Source of the DNA: Alkalihalobacillus sp. TS-13
GTDB taxonomy: Bacteria > Bacillota > Bacilli > Bacillales > Fictibacillaceae
Length of the DNA: 64,000 bases
Direction: 5' to 3'
Assembly: GCF_019720915.1 (NCBI RefSeq)
Contig: NZ_JAHKSI010000001.1
Span: forward strand, 2,108,001-2,172,000
Made by a program: the position numbers and the translations under genes. Positions 8,483 through 17,399 of this stretch are shown here, in pieces; positions within the stretch are counted from its first letter, which is position 1, and every line of letters starts with the position of its first letter. Below the pieces are notes generated by a model. It did not search any database. It was not told where the DNA came from and saw only the letters and a list, made by a program, of their open reading frames with translations.

Positions 8483-9307
8483 TTACTTTTGGCAGCTCGG
8501 ACAAATATGTGTGCCTCTTCCACCTACCACAATCCGAATGATTTCGGTTCCACAGTTCAAACAAGGTTCCCCTTTCCGGGCATAAACGGATAACCTTTGC
8601 TGGAACATCCCCATATCCCCCTGGGAATTTACATAGGAACGGATCGTGCTGCCTCCTTGCTCGACCGCTTCCATCAACGTTTCGACAATTGCTTGATGCA
8701 ACTTTTCCACTTGCTTTTTCGATAACGATCTGGCCTCAGCTTCAGGGCTAAGTCCAACCTTAAAGAGCGCTTCATCTACATAGATGTTGCCGAGACCAAC
8801 CAATACAGTCTGATCTAATAATACGGGTTTGATTTTACGAGTCGTTTTCTGCAGCTTATTCCAGAGTTCAATTGGTTCGAAGGAGGGATCGAAAGGTTCG
8901 GGACCTAGTTGAGATAACGGTAAATGAGCCTCTTCCTCTCCAAGCGGATAAACATGCATGGTCCCAAACTTGCGGACATCACGGTAACGAAGTTCTGATC
9001 CATCCGTGAATGAAAAGATCACATGCGTATGCTTATCTGCTTCCTCCCCATTTTCTACATAAACATAACGACCTTCCATCCTCAAATGAGAAACCAGGAC
9101 AACATCGTCGAGAATTATTTTTAAAAATTTCCCTCTTCTCCCTATTGAACGGATCGTCTGCCCGACCAACAAGGATTTGAATTCGGCTAAATCATCTGGA
9201 TGTTTGATGATTTTTGCCCACTTTACAGTGATATCTTCTATTGTTTTTCCTAGCACGAGGTTTTCCAATGTGCGTCGAACGGTTTCTACTTCTGGTAATT
9301 CAGGCAT
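8483..9307 (-). CDS. mutM: formamidopyrimidine-DNA glycosylase
   Basis: A 274-residue bifunctional DNA glycosylase/AP lyase that removes 8-oxoguanine and formamidopyrimidines. The start is the diagnostic MPELPEVETV, with Pro2 as catalytic nucleophile and Glu3 as acid. Lys60 lies in GRRGKFL. The C-terminal zinc finger uses Cys249, Cys252, Cys269 and Cys272. The length is normal. GGGAG precedes ATG 9307. It follows polA and may share its transcript, as is usual in Bacillus. Confidence 0.97.
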   Translation of the reverse strand: MPELPEVETVRRTLENLVLGKTIEDITVKWAKIIKHPDDLAEFKSLLVGQTIRSIGRRGKFLKIILDDVVLVSHLRMEGRYVYVENGEEADKHTHVIFSFTDGSELRYRDVRKFGTMHVYPLGEEEAHLPLSQLGPEPFDPSFEPIELWNKLQKTTRKIKPVLLDQTVLVGLGNIYVDEALFKVGLSPEAEARSLSKKQVEKLHQAIVETLMEAVEQGGSTIRSYVNSQGDMGMFQQRLSVYARKGEPCLNCGTEIIRIVVGGRGTHICPSCQK

Positions 9308-9321
9308 TTCTGATCTCCCTA

Positions 9322-9370
9322 TCTAAAAATCATAATGGCACCCGGCCCTGTATTCAGAAGACCGGGTACC
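9322..9370 (-). terminator. hairpin between polA and mutM
   Basis: GGCACCCGG (9337-9345) pairs with CCGGGTACC (9362-9370) with one mismatch, with a weak T-rich tail on the minus strand. It may be a partial terminator or an RNA processing or stability stem within the polA-mutM transcript. Confidence 0.5.
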
Positions 9371-9379
9371 TGGATTGTA

Positions 9380-12016
9380 TTATTTTGCGTCGTACCACGT
9401 GTTTCCGTATGAGTAATCTACTTTCAATGGAACATCCAATTGAACTGCATGCTCCATGACATCCGGTACGATTTTTTCAAGCTTTTCGATTTCGTCTTTT
9501 GGTGCTTCAAAAATCAATTCATCGTGTACTTGCAAGAGCATTCTGGTTTGCAGCTTTTCTTTTTTCAAACGTTTCGCCATCTCTACCATCGCCTTTTTGA
9601 TGATATCGGCGGCTGACCCTTGTATTGGTGTATTCATTGCTGTACGTTCAGCAAAACTTCTCAAATTGAAGTTACGGCTTGTGATTTCAGGGAGATATCT
9701 CCTTCGATTCAACATCGTCGTTACATACCCATCTTGTTTCGCTTGTTGTTTGATATCATCCATGTATTGTTTGACACCTGGGAAGCTTTCCAGATAACGC
9801 TCGATGAACTGTCCCGCTTCCTTACGTGTAATGTCAAGGCTTTGTGACAGTCCATAATCACTGATACCATAGACGATTCCGAAGTTGACCGCTTTCGCTT
9901 GTCTCCGCATATCAGCAGTCACTTCGTCTTTTTCAACATGGAAGACATCCATCGCGGTTTTCGTATGGATATCCAGCTCATTATTAAATGCATCAATCAA
10001 TTTATCGTCTTGTGCAATATGGGCTAGAACACGAAGTTCGATTTGGGAGTAGTCCGCAGCAAATACGACCCAATCTTTTTCCGATGGTATGAATGCTTGG
10101 CGGATTTTTCTGCCTGCCTCCAGACGAATCGGGATGTTTTGCAGGTTCGGATCGATCGAACTCAATCGTCCTGTCTGGGCAAGTGCTTGATTGAAACGGG
10201 TATGGATTTTCTCGGTATCACGATTCACTACTTTCAATAACCCCTCTACATATGTGGACTTAAGCTTACCAAGCTGACGGTAGTAAAGGATTTCTTCGAC
10301 GATTTCGTGCTTATCCTTCAGTTTTTCCAGAACATCGGCTGACGTTGAATAGCCTGTCTTCGTCTTTTTGATGACCGGCAGCTGCATTTTTTCAAATAGG
10401 ATTTCACCAAGCTGTTTCGGTGAATTGATATTGAATTCCGTTCCTGCCAATTCGAAGATTTTACCTTCGATCTTTTCCAATTGGTCATTCAGTTCAGCAC
10501 CCATCTCTTCCAATCGTTTCACATCGACCTGGACGCCTTGCTGTTCCATCTCGCCGAGCACTATGGAAAGAGGCATTTCTAGATCGTAAAAGAGCTGATC
10601 CTGTTCATTTTTCTTAAGGCTTTCTTGAAGATGGGGGACCACTTCACGGAGCATATTCGCTTTACGTACAATATGTTCACTTAAAGCCTCTTGATTCGGA
10701 ACTTTTTGCTTTGCACCTTTCCCGTAGACGGTTTCATTGCTTGATACGCCCTTCAATCCAAACCTGTTTGAAATCGAGGCGATATCGTGTGAAGAGTCGG
10801 ATGGATTCAACAGGTAGGATGCAATTAATGCATCGAATTTGATACCTTTTAAGCGGATGCCTTTCCAAGCAAGTGATACAATAGCTTGTTTTGCATCAGC
10901 GGCATACTTTTCTACTTTTTCATCCTCAAGCCACTCGATAAGGGAGTCTGATTTCAATGCTACATTTGTCGGGATGAAGTATTTCCCTTCATCACTAACA
11001 ATTCCGATACCTAAAATATCAGCGTTGTGATAGTTTTCGGCTAAGCAATCGATGACGATTGCAGCATTTTGTCCGAAATCGGCTTCCTTAACCTCTTCCA
11101 AAATCTCATAGCTGATTTCTTCAGTCGGTTTATCCGCTTCTTCAGCAGCGCCGCTGTCCACTCTGTCTAATAGTGAGTTGAATCCTAGCTCCTTAAAGAG
11201 TTTGATGACTTTTTCAGAGATTTCATTTTCATACTCACAACCGTCGAGCTTGATTTCAATCGGGGCTTCCACTTCAATTGTTGCAAGCTTTTTACTCATT
11301 TCAGCCTGTTCTTTATTGTCTTCAAGTTTTTCCTTCAGTTTTTTTCCTGAAATTTGGTCGATTGAGTCGAGCACTTTTTCAATCGTTCCAAATTCCTTCA
11401 AGAGCTTGATTGCTGTCTTTTCACCGACACCTGGAACCCCTGGGATGTTGTCCGAGCTGTCACCCATAAGTCCTTTCATGTCAATGATTTGATCAGGCGC
11501 CAAGCCATAACGTTCCTCGACTAGCTTCAAGTCGTATGTATCCACATCTGAAATGCCTTTTTTTGTTAGAGCGACTTGCACATGATCGTCCACCAGTTGA
11601 AGCAAGTCCTTGTCTCCTGTAATGACTTTTACATCCCATTCCTTCGGATCTGCTTGCTTCGATAATGTACCGATGATATCATCCGCCTCGTACTGCTCCA
11701 GTTCATATCGTTTGATATCGAAAGCATCGAGCAATTCACGGATCAACGGCAATTGTTCGGATAGTTCGGGTGGTGTCTTCTGCCGGCCACCTTTATATTC
11801 ATCAAAGGTTTTGTGACGAAATGTCGTCTTACCCGCATCAAACGCCACAAGCATATGACTTGGCGCTTCCTCTTCCAGCACTTTTAATAACATTGTTGTG
11901 AAGCCGTACACTGCGTTCGTGTACACACCTTTATCATTGTTTAAAAGGGGTAACGCAAAGAATGCACGGTATGCAATACTATTCCCATCTACTAAAACGA
12001 GTTTCTTTTTGCTCAT
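9380..12016 (-). CDS. polA: DNA polymerase I
   Basis: An 878-residue family A polymerase for Okazaki fragment maturation and repair synthesis. The N-terminal 5'-3' exonuclease domain covers about 1-290 (with ITGDKDLLQLV). A central 3'-5' exonuclease-like domain lacks the usual acidic metal ligands, as in other Bacillus enzymes that do not proofread. Polymerase motifs follow: A, DYSQIELRVLAHI; B, RRQAKAVNFGIVYG; C, QVHDELIFE ending near 837. GAGGAGG precedes ATG 12016. It heads a likely operon with mutM, ytaF and coaE. Confidence 0.98.
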   Translation of the reverse strand: MSKKKLVLVDGNSIAYRAFFALPLLNNDKGVYTNAVYGFTTMLLKVLEEEAPSHMLVAFDAGKTTFRHKTFDEYKGGRQKTPPELSEQLPLIRELLDAFDIKRYELEQYEADDIIGTLSKQADPKEWDVKVITGDKDLLQLVDDHVQVALTKKGISDVDTYDLKLVEERYGLAPDQIIDMKGLMGDSSDNIPGVPGVGEKTAIKLLKEFGTIEKVLDSIDQISGKKLKEKLEDNKEQAEMSKKLATIEVEAPIEIKLDGCEYENEISEKVIKLFKELGFNSLLDRVDSGAAEEADKPTEEISYEILEEVKEADFGQNAAIVIDCLAENYHNADILGIGIVSDEGKYFIPTNVALKSDSLIEWLEDEKVEKYAADAKQAIVSLAWKGIRLKGIKFDALIASYLLNPSDSSHDIASISNRFGLKGVSSNETVYGKGAKQKVPNQEALSEHIVRKANMLREVVPHLQESLKKNEQDQLFYDLEMPLSIVLGEMEQQGVQVDVKRLEEMGAELNDQLEKIEGKIFELAGTEFNINSPKQLGEILFEKMQLPVIKKTKTGYSTSADVLEKLKDKHEIVEEILYYRQLGKLKSTYVEGLLKVVNRDTEKIHTRFNQALAQTGRLSSIDPNLQNIPIRLEAGRKIRQAFIPSEKDWVVFAADYSQIELRVLAHIAQDDKLIDAFNNELDIHTKTAMDVFHVEKDEVTADMRRQAKAVNFGIVYGISDYGLSQSLDITRKEAGQFIERYLESFPGVKQYMDDIKQQAKQDGYVTTMLNRRRYLPEITSRNFNLRSFAERTAMNTPIQGSAADIIKKAMVEMAKRLKKEKLQTRMLLQVHDELIFEAPKDEIEKLEKIVPDVMEHAVQLDVPLKVDYSYGNTWYDAK

Positions 12017-12091
12017 TCGATTTCCTCCTCGTTCAACACTAGCTTCATTTTATCATGTTTGGATTTAGAAGGGAAAAAGGGAGGGCCATGG

Positions 12092-12468
12092 GATGAGTCA
12101 AGTACTTGTGGGAGCTTTTAAATAATGAGGTTGATTTCTGCGAAATTCACTCCCTTTCCGCGGGCAAACGAAAAGTGATAGCGACCCGGTTAGGCACGTA
12201 GGTCACTGGAAAACGGACGAGGAGGCTCGAACCAAACAAAGACTTGGTTCTGCGTGGGCTAACTCATAAGGATGTCAATCAATGTGTTGCCGCCGCAGGA
12301 AGTTTGAAGTGATCCAAGTGACTGGTCGCTGAGCTAGACGTCGCTGAGCTAGACATCACTTCCGTGTATTAACCCAATTCCGCGAGCCTCCTCGCGCATT
12401 CTGCGCTGTGAGGTCTCGCCTGGCTCGCTGTTCCCGTAGGAGTGTCGTAAATTTCGTTTGAAATCAAC
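12092..12468 (+). repeat. modular inverted-end repeat, copy R3 (lacks module E)
   Basis: The inverted ends are TTGATTT at 12131 and AAATCAAC at 12461. Modules L, A, B, C, part of D and R are present; E is absent. Homology with copy R6 continues about 40 bases left of the L end (GAGTCAAGTACTTGTGGGAG at about 12095 and at about 43290), so the founding unit may have been longer. It lies upstream of polA and downstream of phoR. Confidence 0.85.
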
Positions 12469-12736
12469 ACCGAAGTTCATTAAACCCTATTCTTGGCATC
12501 TAGTACTTAGTTTGATTATTACCCTAGCAGATCACTTCATGAACTTTTAAGACATCAACATGAGGGTCCTTAATATTGTAAGTTCTTGTTTTCGTAGACT
12601 TTCACTATACAAAAGAGAGTCCTTATTTCATGTCATTTGCTTAAATACCATACTCCAATTTCTTCCACAACCAATGTTCTCATACGGGCAATGGACAATG
12701 GGTCAACTCAGTAAAGTAGACCTATCCCTCTATAAA
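12469..12736. other. intergenic remainder after copy R3
   Basis: No gene, strong promoter or RNA structure is evident. The plus-strand frame 12560-12793 has no ribosome binding site and runs into the phoR terminator, so I treat it as chance. Confidence 0.5.
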
Positions 12737-12771
12737 CAAAAAAAGACGAGAGCCGTAGGAGCACTCTCGCC
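12737..12771 (-). terminator. phoPR intrinsic terminator
   Basis: GACGAGAG (12745-12752) pairs with CTCTCGCC (12764-12771, one mismatch), and seven T residues follow on the minus strand. It lies about 100 bases after the phoR stop. Confidence 0.75.
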
Positions 12772-12867
12772 ATCAATAAGGGGATCCTTTTGAAAAGGAT
12801 TTTCAAGTTCAGTTTAGCAACGGATTATGAAGAACCAATATCGCAGGTGTTAATATTGTGTAAATTT

Positions 12868-14589
12868 TCAGTCTTGTCTCGTTTTGAAAAAAGTCAGAGT
12901 AAACGTCGTTCCAACATCTTTTTGGCTCGTCACCTTAACTGATCCTTTATGGGCTTCGACCAAATGCTTGACGATTGCAAGTCCAAGGCCAGTGCCTCCT
13001 GAGTTTCGGCTTCGGGCCTTATCGACTCTGTAGAACCGTTCGAACACACGCGGGATTTCATCCTCTGTAATTCCTATTCCAGTATCCTTTACTTCAAGGT
13101 GTATTTTGTCGTCTTCCTCTTTTCCTGTAATCCATATGCTTCCGCCATTAGGCGTGTAAGATAAAGCATTGTTCAGCAAATTGATCATGATTTGTTTCAT
13201 ACGAGCAGAGTCGCCTTCTATTTTAAGGTCCCCCTCAATCTCAACGAATACCTCGATATCTTTTTGTTCTGCTCTTGGTTCGAGTAATGTGACCACATCA
13301 TTCACAATGGTTTCCAGATTGATCCTCTGCCAGTTCAATTGAAAATTGGATTGTTCCATTTTCGTAAATTCGAGCAAGTCTTGAATCAAATTTTGCAGCC
13401 GATCGCTTTCCTTCCATATGATCGTTAAAAATTTCTCCCTAAGCTCTTTGCTTTCCATTGCTCCATCCAATAAGGTCTCCGCAAAACCTTTTAACGAGGT
13501 AACCGGTGTACGCAATTCATGCGAAACATTTGCTACGAAATCTTTTCGCATCTGCTCCAGGTTTTTAAGTTCGGTGATGTCATGAAAAACAAGAACAATC
13601 CCTTTTACTTTGTCTTTTTGGCCCAAAATCGGAACACATGTTAAATGAAAATGTTTCCGGTCGATGCCGATTGATAACGTAACTTGTTTCTTCACAGTTG
13701 TTTCGGTTAGAAACGTTTCATCAACCAGCTCGATAACATCTTCGTTCGGCATAATTTCATGGTACAGCGCTTCTTTCCAATTCTCTGAATCAATTTCAAA
13801 GAGGCTTCTATAGGCACGGTTCATTAAGTTGATATACCCTTTCGAGTCGATCAGCAACAATCCGCTGTCCATATTTTCAATCACCGTCGACATCCGTTCT
13901 TGTTCCGCCTCCCTCAATTCGGTGATCTGTTCGAGATTCCGAGCCAGCACATTAAGGGAGTGATTCAATTGCCCCGTCTCTTTCAACTGGTATTCATGTG
14001 TCCTGGCTTTGAAATTGCCACGGGCAAGTTCTTTGGCAACCCGCATAGCATCATCTACCGGTTTTACCAGCTTTCCAGTCAGCCGGAAGGTAACCACAAT
14101 CAATAATGCGTAGCTTAAAAGAATAGTAAGTAAGACAGGAATCCAGTAGCGGCGTACTTCATTGGTTAGTGTCTTTTCTTCAGCAGATATGACGAGATAA
14201 TCAGAAGTTGATTGTTCAGGTGAAAGGGTCATGACAAAATCGACTCTTCCGTCACGCTCGATTTTTTCCACGTTTTCAGATGGCGTGAACCTTTCTTGTT
14301 CCGTAAACGGCGGTTTTTCAAATGTTGTCGCCGCAATCTCTCCCCCTTGTGTAATGTACGAAATTTCTCCATCTGTACTACCTTCATACCGATTCAACGT
14401 CTCCTGAAGGTCAATGTTTCCAGGTTCTATAGCCTTTGAAACAAATTGGAGCTGTTTGGCGTACGAATCAAACTGCTCGCGCTCCATGGCGCCGATTGAG
14501 AGGTTAGCAATAGCGAAACTTAACAACAGGAATATGCCGCTTGCAAAAATGATGAAAGAATTTAGAATCCTGCCGCGAAAGTTAACCAT
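12868..14589 (-). CDS. phoR: phosphate-starvation sensor histidine kinase PhoR
   Basis: A 573-residue membrane sensor kinase, the partner of PhoP. TM1 is at about 10-30, an extracytoplasmic domain at about 31-147, TM2 at about 148-168, then HAMP, a PAS domain (about 233-340), HisKA with the phospho-acceptor His357 in NVSHELRTP, and an HATPase domain with NLLNNALSYTPNGG and GGTGLGLAIVKH. In B. subtilis it senses phosphate limitation through wall teichoic acid intermediates. The start follows the phoP stop with no gap (TAAATG), so the two are translationally coupled. Confidence 0.96.
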   Translation of the reverse strand: MVNFRGRILNSFIIFASGIFLLLSFAIANLSIGAMEREQFDSYAKQLQFVSKAIEPGNIDLQETLNRYEGSTDGEISYITQGGEIAATTFEKPPFTEQERFTPSENVEKIERDGRVDFVMTLSPEQSTSDYLVISAEEKTLTNEVRRYWIPVLLTILLSYALLIVVTFRLTGKLVKPVDDAMRVAKELARGNFKARTHEYQLKETGQLNHSLNVLARNLEQITELREAEQERMSTVIENMDSGLLLIDSKGYINLMNRAYRSLFEIDSENWKEALYHEIMPNEDVIELVDETFLTETTVKKQVTLSIGIDRKHFHLTCVPILGQKDKVKGIVLVFHDITELKNLEQMRKDFVANVSHELRTPVTSLKGFAETLLDGAMESKELREKFLTIIWKESDRLQNLIQDLLEFTKMEQSNFQLNWQRINLETIVNDVVTLLEPRAEQKDIEVFVEIEGDLKIEGDSARMKQIMINLLNNALSYTPNGGSIWITGKEEDDKIHLEVKDTGIGITEDEIPRVFERFYRVDKARSRNSGGTGLGLAIVKHLVEAHKGSVKVTSQKDVGTTFTLTFFKTRQD

Positions 14590-15297
14590 TTACTGAGGTC
14601 CATCCAATTTATATCCTAATCCTCGGATGGTTTTGATATAAATCGGTTTCCTTGTATTCTGTTCGATTTTTTCGCGCAAATGACTGATGTGGACATCGAC
14701 GATCCTTGTATCGCCGACAAAATCATAATCCCAGATTGCATTGAGCAATTGCTCACGTGAAAGGACACGTCCTCGGTTTTTGATAAGATAGACAAGAAGT
14801 TCGAATTCTTTTGGGGTTAGTTCAAGCAGTTCACCTTCGAAAAATGCTTCATAATTGTCTGGATAGACTTTCAATTCCCCTACCTTCAAGGACTCCAGGT
14901 CATCAGGTTGAGGTGTTTGAGATGTAACATATTGGCTTCTTCTCAATATTGCTTTGACACGTGCAACTACTTCTCGAGGACTGAATGGTTTTGTCAGGTA
15001 GTCATCCGCTCCAAGCTCAAGACCTAAAACCTTATCGAATTCATCGTCTTTAGCAGTCAGCATGAGTATCGGGATCAGAAGCTGCGATTGACGTAGATTT
15101 TTACATACGTCCAAACCATCCATCTCTGGAAGCATCAGGTCCAATACAATCAAGTCGGGTTGTTCTTCACGCGCAAGTTCTAGTCCGGTGACACCATCCA
15201 TTGCGGTAATCACTTCAAAACCTGCTTGTTCCAAATTGAATTGCAATAATGTATTGATAGACTCTTCATCTTCGATTACTAGGATTTTTTCTCTCAT
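14590..15297 (-). CDS. phoP: phosphate response regulator PhoP
   Basis: A 235-residue OmpR-family response regulator. The receiver domain spans about 1-120 with Asp10, the phosphorylated Asp53 in VLDLMLPEMDG and Lys102 nearby. The C-terminal winged-helix DNA-binding domain has ELTPKEFELLVYLIKNRG and ends with TIRGLGYKL. It controls phosphate scavenging and teichoic/teichuronic acid genes in the B. subtilis model. It is directly followed by phoR. The mdh side is closed off by a terminator after the MaoC-like gene, so phoPR probably has its own promoter in the 15298-15350 gap. Confidence 0.97.
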   Translation of the reverse strand: MREKILVIEDEESINTLLQFNLEQAGFEVITAMDGVTGLELAREEQPDLIVLDLMLPEMDGLDVCKNLRQSQLLIPILMLTAKDDEFDKVLGLELGADDYLTKPFSPREVVARVKAILRRSQYVTSQTPQPDDLESLKVGELKVYPDNYEAFFEGELLELTPKEFELLVYLIKNRGRVLSREQLLNAIWDYDFVGDTRIVDVHISHLREKIEQNTRKPIYIKTIRGLGYKLDGPQ

Positions 15298-15355
15298 CTT
15301 AACGCCACCTCATCATATGGACATGATTTTGATTTTATTTTTACACATCATAGCG

Positions 15356-15392
15356 AAAAAAAAAACAAAAAAGACGAAAACGTCTCTTTTGT
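15356..15392 (-). terminator. terminator after the MaoC-like gene
   Basis: AAAAAGACG (15367-15375) pairs with CGTCTCTTTT (15381-15390) and is followed on the minus strand by a long T-rich tail. It separates the MaoC-like gene from phoP. Confidence 0.8.
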
Positions 15393-15412
15393 TACCGAAT
15401 TTTTACACTGGC

Positions 15413-15889
15413 TTAAAAATTATCAAATGTCCGTGACGTGATCGAACGTGGTACATATGGCGGACAAACTTCCAGTTCACCATCGATGACGAGAGCCTCA
15501 GACTCGTTGTAACCCTTGATCATCACAGTCACAACATGCTTTTCCGTATCGACATTTGTGATTTCAAATTTAAGTATGATCGTTGCATAGTGATAAACAG
15601 GCTTCGGAAAGGAAATCGTTTGTTTTAATATAGAACTTCCCGGTCCAGGAAGATATTTACTAACAGCAGAAGTGATGAAACCAGTCAGCATGATTTGCGG
15701 GACCACTGGTTTATTGAAAGGGGTTAATGATGCATAATCATGTTGGATATATAAGGGATTGTTATCATCCGTCAATCCAAGATACAACAGAAGATCTTTA
15801 TCCTCGATCGTTTCAGTGATCTCTAGCTTTTCCCCCACATTTATCTCATCGATTTTTCTACCAAGCTTCCGTTTTTTCCCTAGTAACAT
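15413..15889 (-). CDS. MaoC-like hotdog-fold dehydratase
   Basis: A 158-residue single hotdog domain of the MaoC/(R)-specific enoyl-CoA hydratase family. The segment LTDDNNPLYIQHDYA at about 58-72 matches the hydratase-2 signature with acidic and His catalytic residues. Such proteins hydrate enoyl-CoA or hydroxyacyl thioesters, but the substrate cannot be told from sequence. GGAGGG precedes ATG 15889. It sits alone between mdh and phoP, where B. subtilis has no gene, and its upstream region carries a large inverted repeat (separate entry). Some family members are annotated only as dehydratase-like proteins. Confidence 0.85.
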   Translation of the reverse strand: MLLGKKRKLGRKIDEINVGEKLEITETIEDKDLLLYLGLTDDNNPLYIQHDYASLTPFNKPVVPQIMLTGFITSAVSKYLPGPGSSILKQTISFPKPVYHYATIILKFEITNVDTEKHVVTVMIKGYNESEALVIDGELEVCPPYVPRSITSRTFDNF

Positions 15890-15916
15890 GTCAGTTCCCT
15901 CCTCGTGAAGTAAGCG

Positions 15917-15979
15917 TTTACACCATTTGTGAAAAGGAAATGCCAGATGAATAGAAACATTCTGACATTATGGTGTAAA
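15917..15979. promoter_or_regulatory. nested inverted repeat upstream of the MaoC-like gene
   Basis: TTTACACCAT (15917-15926) is perfectly repeated in inverse as ATGGTGTAAA (15970-15979). Inside it, AATGCCAGA (15939-15947) pairs with TCTGACATT (15961-15969) with one mismatch. It lies 28-90 bases before the start codon, so it may be an operator or a leader-RNA structure. No known motif is recognised. Confidence 0.5.
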
Positions 15980-16049
15980 AGAAAATTGGCCATGTGAATC
16001 TCAAACAAGCCAAAACATGATGAATTGTAGACTTAGTTTACTATTCAAG

Positions 16050-16365
16050 TTGATTTGTAAACGACATTCACGAGAAAAGCGAGCCAAGCGAGACCCCACA
16101 GTGGAGGAACTCGCGAGGAGGCTTACGGAAGTGGGTTAATACAGGGAAGTGATGTCTAGCTCAGCGACCAGTCACTTGGATCACTTCAAACTTCCTGCGG
16201 CGGCAACACATTGATTGACATCCTTATGAGTTAGCCCACGCAGAACCAAGTCTTTGTTTGGTTCGAGCCTCCTCGTCCGTTTTCCAGTGACCTACGTGCC
16301 TAACCGGGTCTCTTCCGCTTTTCGTTTGCCCGCGGAAAGGGAGTGAATGTCGTAAAAATCAACAA
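16050..16365 (-). repeat. modular inverted-end repeat, copy R4 (lacks module E)
   Basis: Reverse orientation with ends TTGATTT (16050) and AAAATCAAC (about 16355). L, A, B, C, part of D and R are present; module E is missing, as in R3. It lies between the MaoC-like gene and mdh. The rest of the 15890-16448 gap holds the inverted repeat noted separately and no gene. Confidence 0.85.
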
Positions 16366-16448
16366 CAAAAATTAACTAAGCTAAGTGTAAAGAAAGAATT
16401 CGAGAAAAGTTCCCGAATTCCTCCTTCTACATTCTAATTGTTCCAATA

Positions 16449-17387
16449 TTAGGTTAAAACATTCATGACATTTCGGACGGAGTCGGCTGATTTGTCTAAT
16501 TGAGCTTTTTCATCATCTGTCAATTCAAGCTCAATGATTTCTTCAAGACCTTCTCCTCCAAGGACAGTCGGCACACCTAAGCAAATTCCTTCGTATCCAT
16601 ATTCACCTTCAAGATAAGCGATTGCAGGAAGGACACGGCGTTGATCTTTAAGTATCGCTTCAACCATTTCTACAAGGGAAGCAGCTGGCGCATAGTACGC
16701 ACTGCCATTTCCTAATAGCTGTACGATTTCTCCGCCACCTTTACGAGTCCGTTCGACGATAGCATCAAGACGATCTTTGCTGATCAATTTATCTAGAGGA
16801 ATTCCTCCGGCGTTGGAGTAGCGGATTAATGGCACCATATCATCACCATGGCCGCCAAGCACAAACCCGCGGATATCCTTGACTGAAAGGTTCAGTTCTT
16901 CTGCAACGAATGTACAGAATCGTGCCGTATCAAGGATACCAGACTGACCGATCACGCGGTGTTTAGGGAAACCAGATTCTTTAAGTACTGTGTAAGTCAT
17001 TGCATCTACCGGGTTCGTCAAGACGATGATTGTGCAGTCTGGAGAGTATTTCACAATTTCCTGTGTCACACTCTTCATGATCTTTGCATTTGTATTGACG
17101 AGATCGTCACGGCTCATACCTGGCTTTCGCGCGATACCAGCAGTGATAACGACGATGTCAGAACCTGCTGTGTCTTCATAGTTTGCAGTACCAGTAATTT
17201 TCGAATCAAACCCTTGGACAGGACTTGATTCAAGCATATCGAGCGCTTTTCCTTTAGTAGGGTTTTCCATGTCTGGAATATCTACAAGGACAACATCACC
17301 AAGTTCTTTTTGACCTGCGATGAATGCGGTAGTGGCTCCAGTGAAGCCACCGCCGATTACAGAAATTTTATTACGTCTGTTTCCCAT
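16449..17387 (-). CDS. mdh: malate dehydrogenase
   Basis: A 312-residue LDH-type NAD-dependent malate dehydrogenase, TCA cycle. The nucleotide-binding [10 protein letters not shown] lies near the N-terminus, the substrate-binding Arg in the mobile loop [10 protein letters not shown], and the proton-relay His in [16 protein letters not shown] is 8 bases from ATG 17387; the in-frame start at 17396 is less well placed and the shorter protein has the standard length. It lies 12 bases after icd, in the citZ-icd-mdh cluster. Confidence 0.97.
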   Translation of the reverse strand: MGNRRNKISVIGGGFTGATTAFIAGQKELGDVVLVDIPDMENPTKGKALDMLESSPVQGFDSKITGTANYEDTAGSDIVVITAGIARKPGMSRDDLVNTNAKIMKSVTQEIVKYSPDCTIIVLTNPVDAMTYTVLKESGFPKHRVIGQSGILDTARFCTFVAEELNLSVKDIRGFVLGGHGDDMVPLIRYSNAGGIPLDKLISKDRLDAIVERTRKGGGEIVQLLGNGSAYYAPAASLVEMVEAILKDQRRVLPAIAYLEGEYGYEGICLGVPTVLGGEGLEEIIELELTDDEKAQLDKSADSVRNVMNVLT

Positions 17388-17399
17388 GTGTACCACTCC

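Noticed and set aside
7708-8541. A 277-residue plus-strand open frame opposite ytaF
   Set aside because: It lies antisense to ytaF, which has a good ribosome site and family motifs. The antisense peptide has no family character and no ribosome site.
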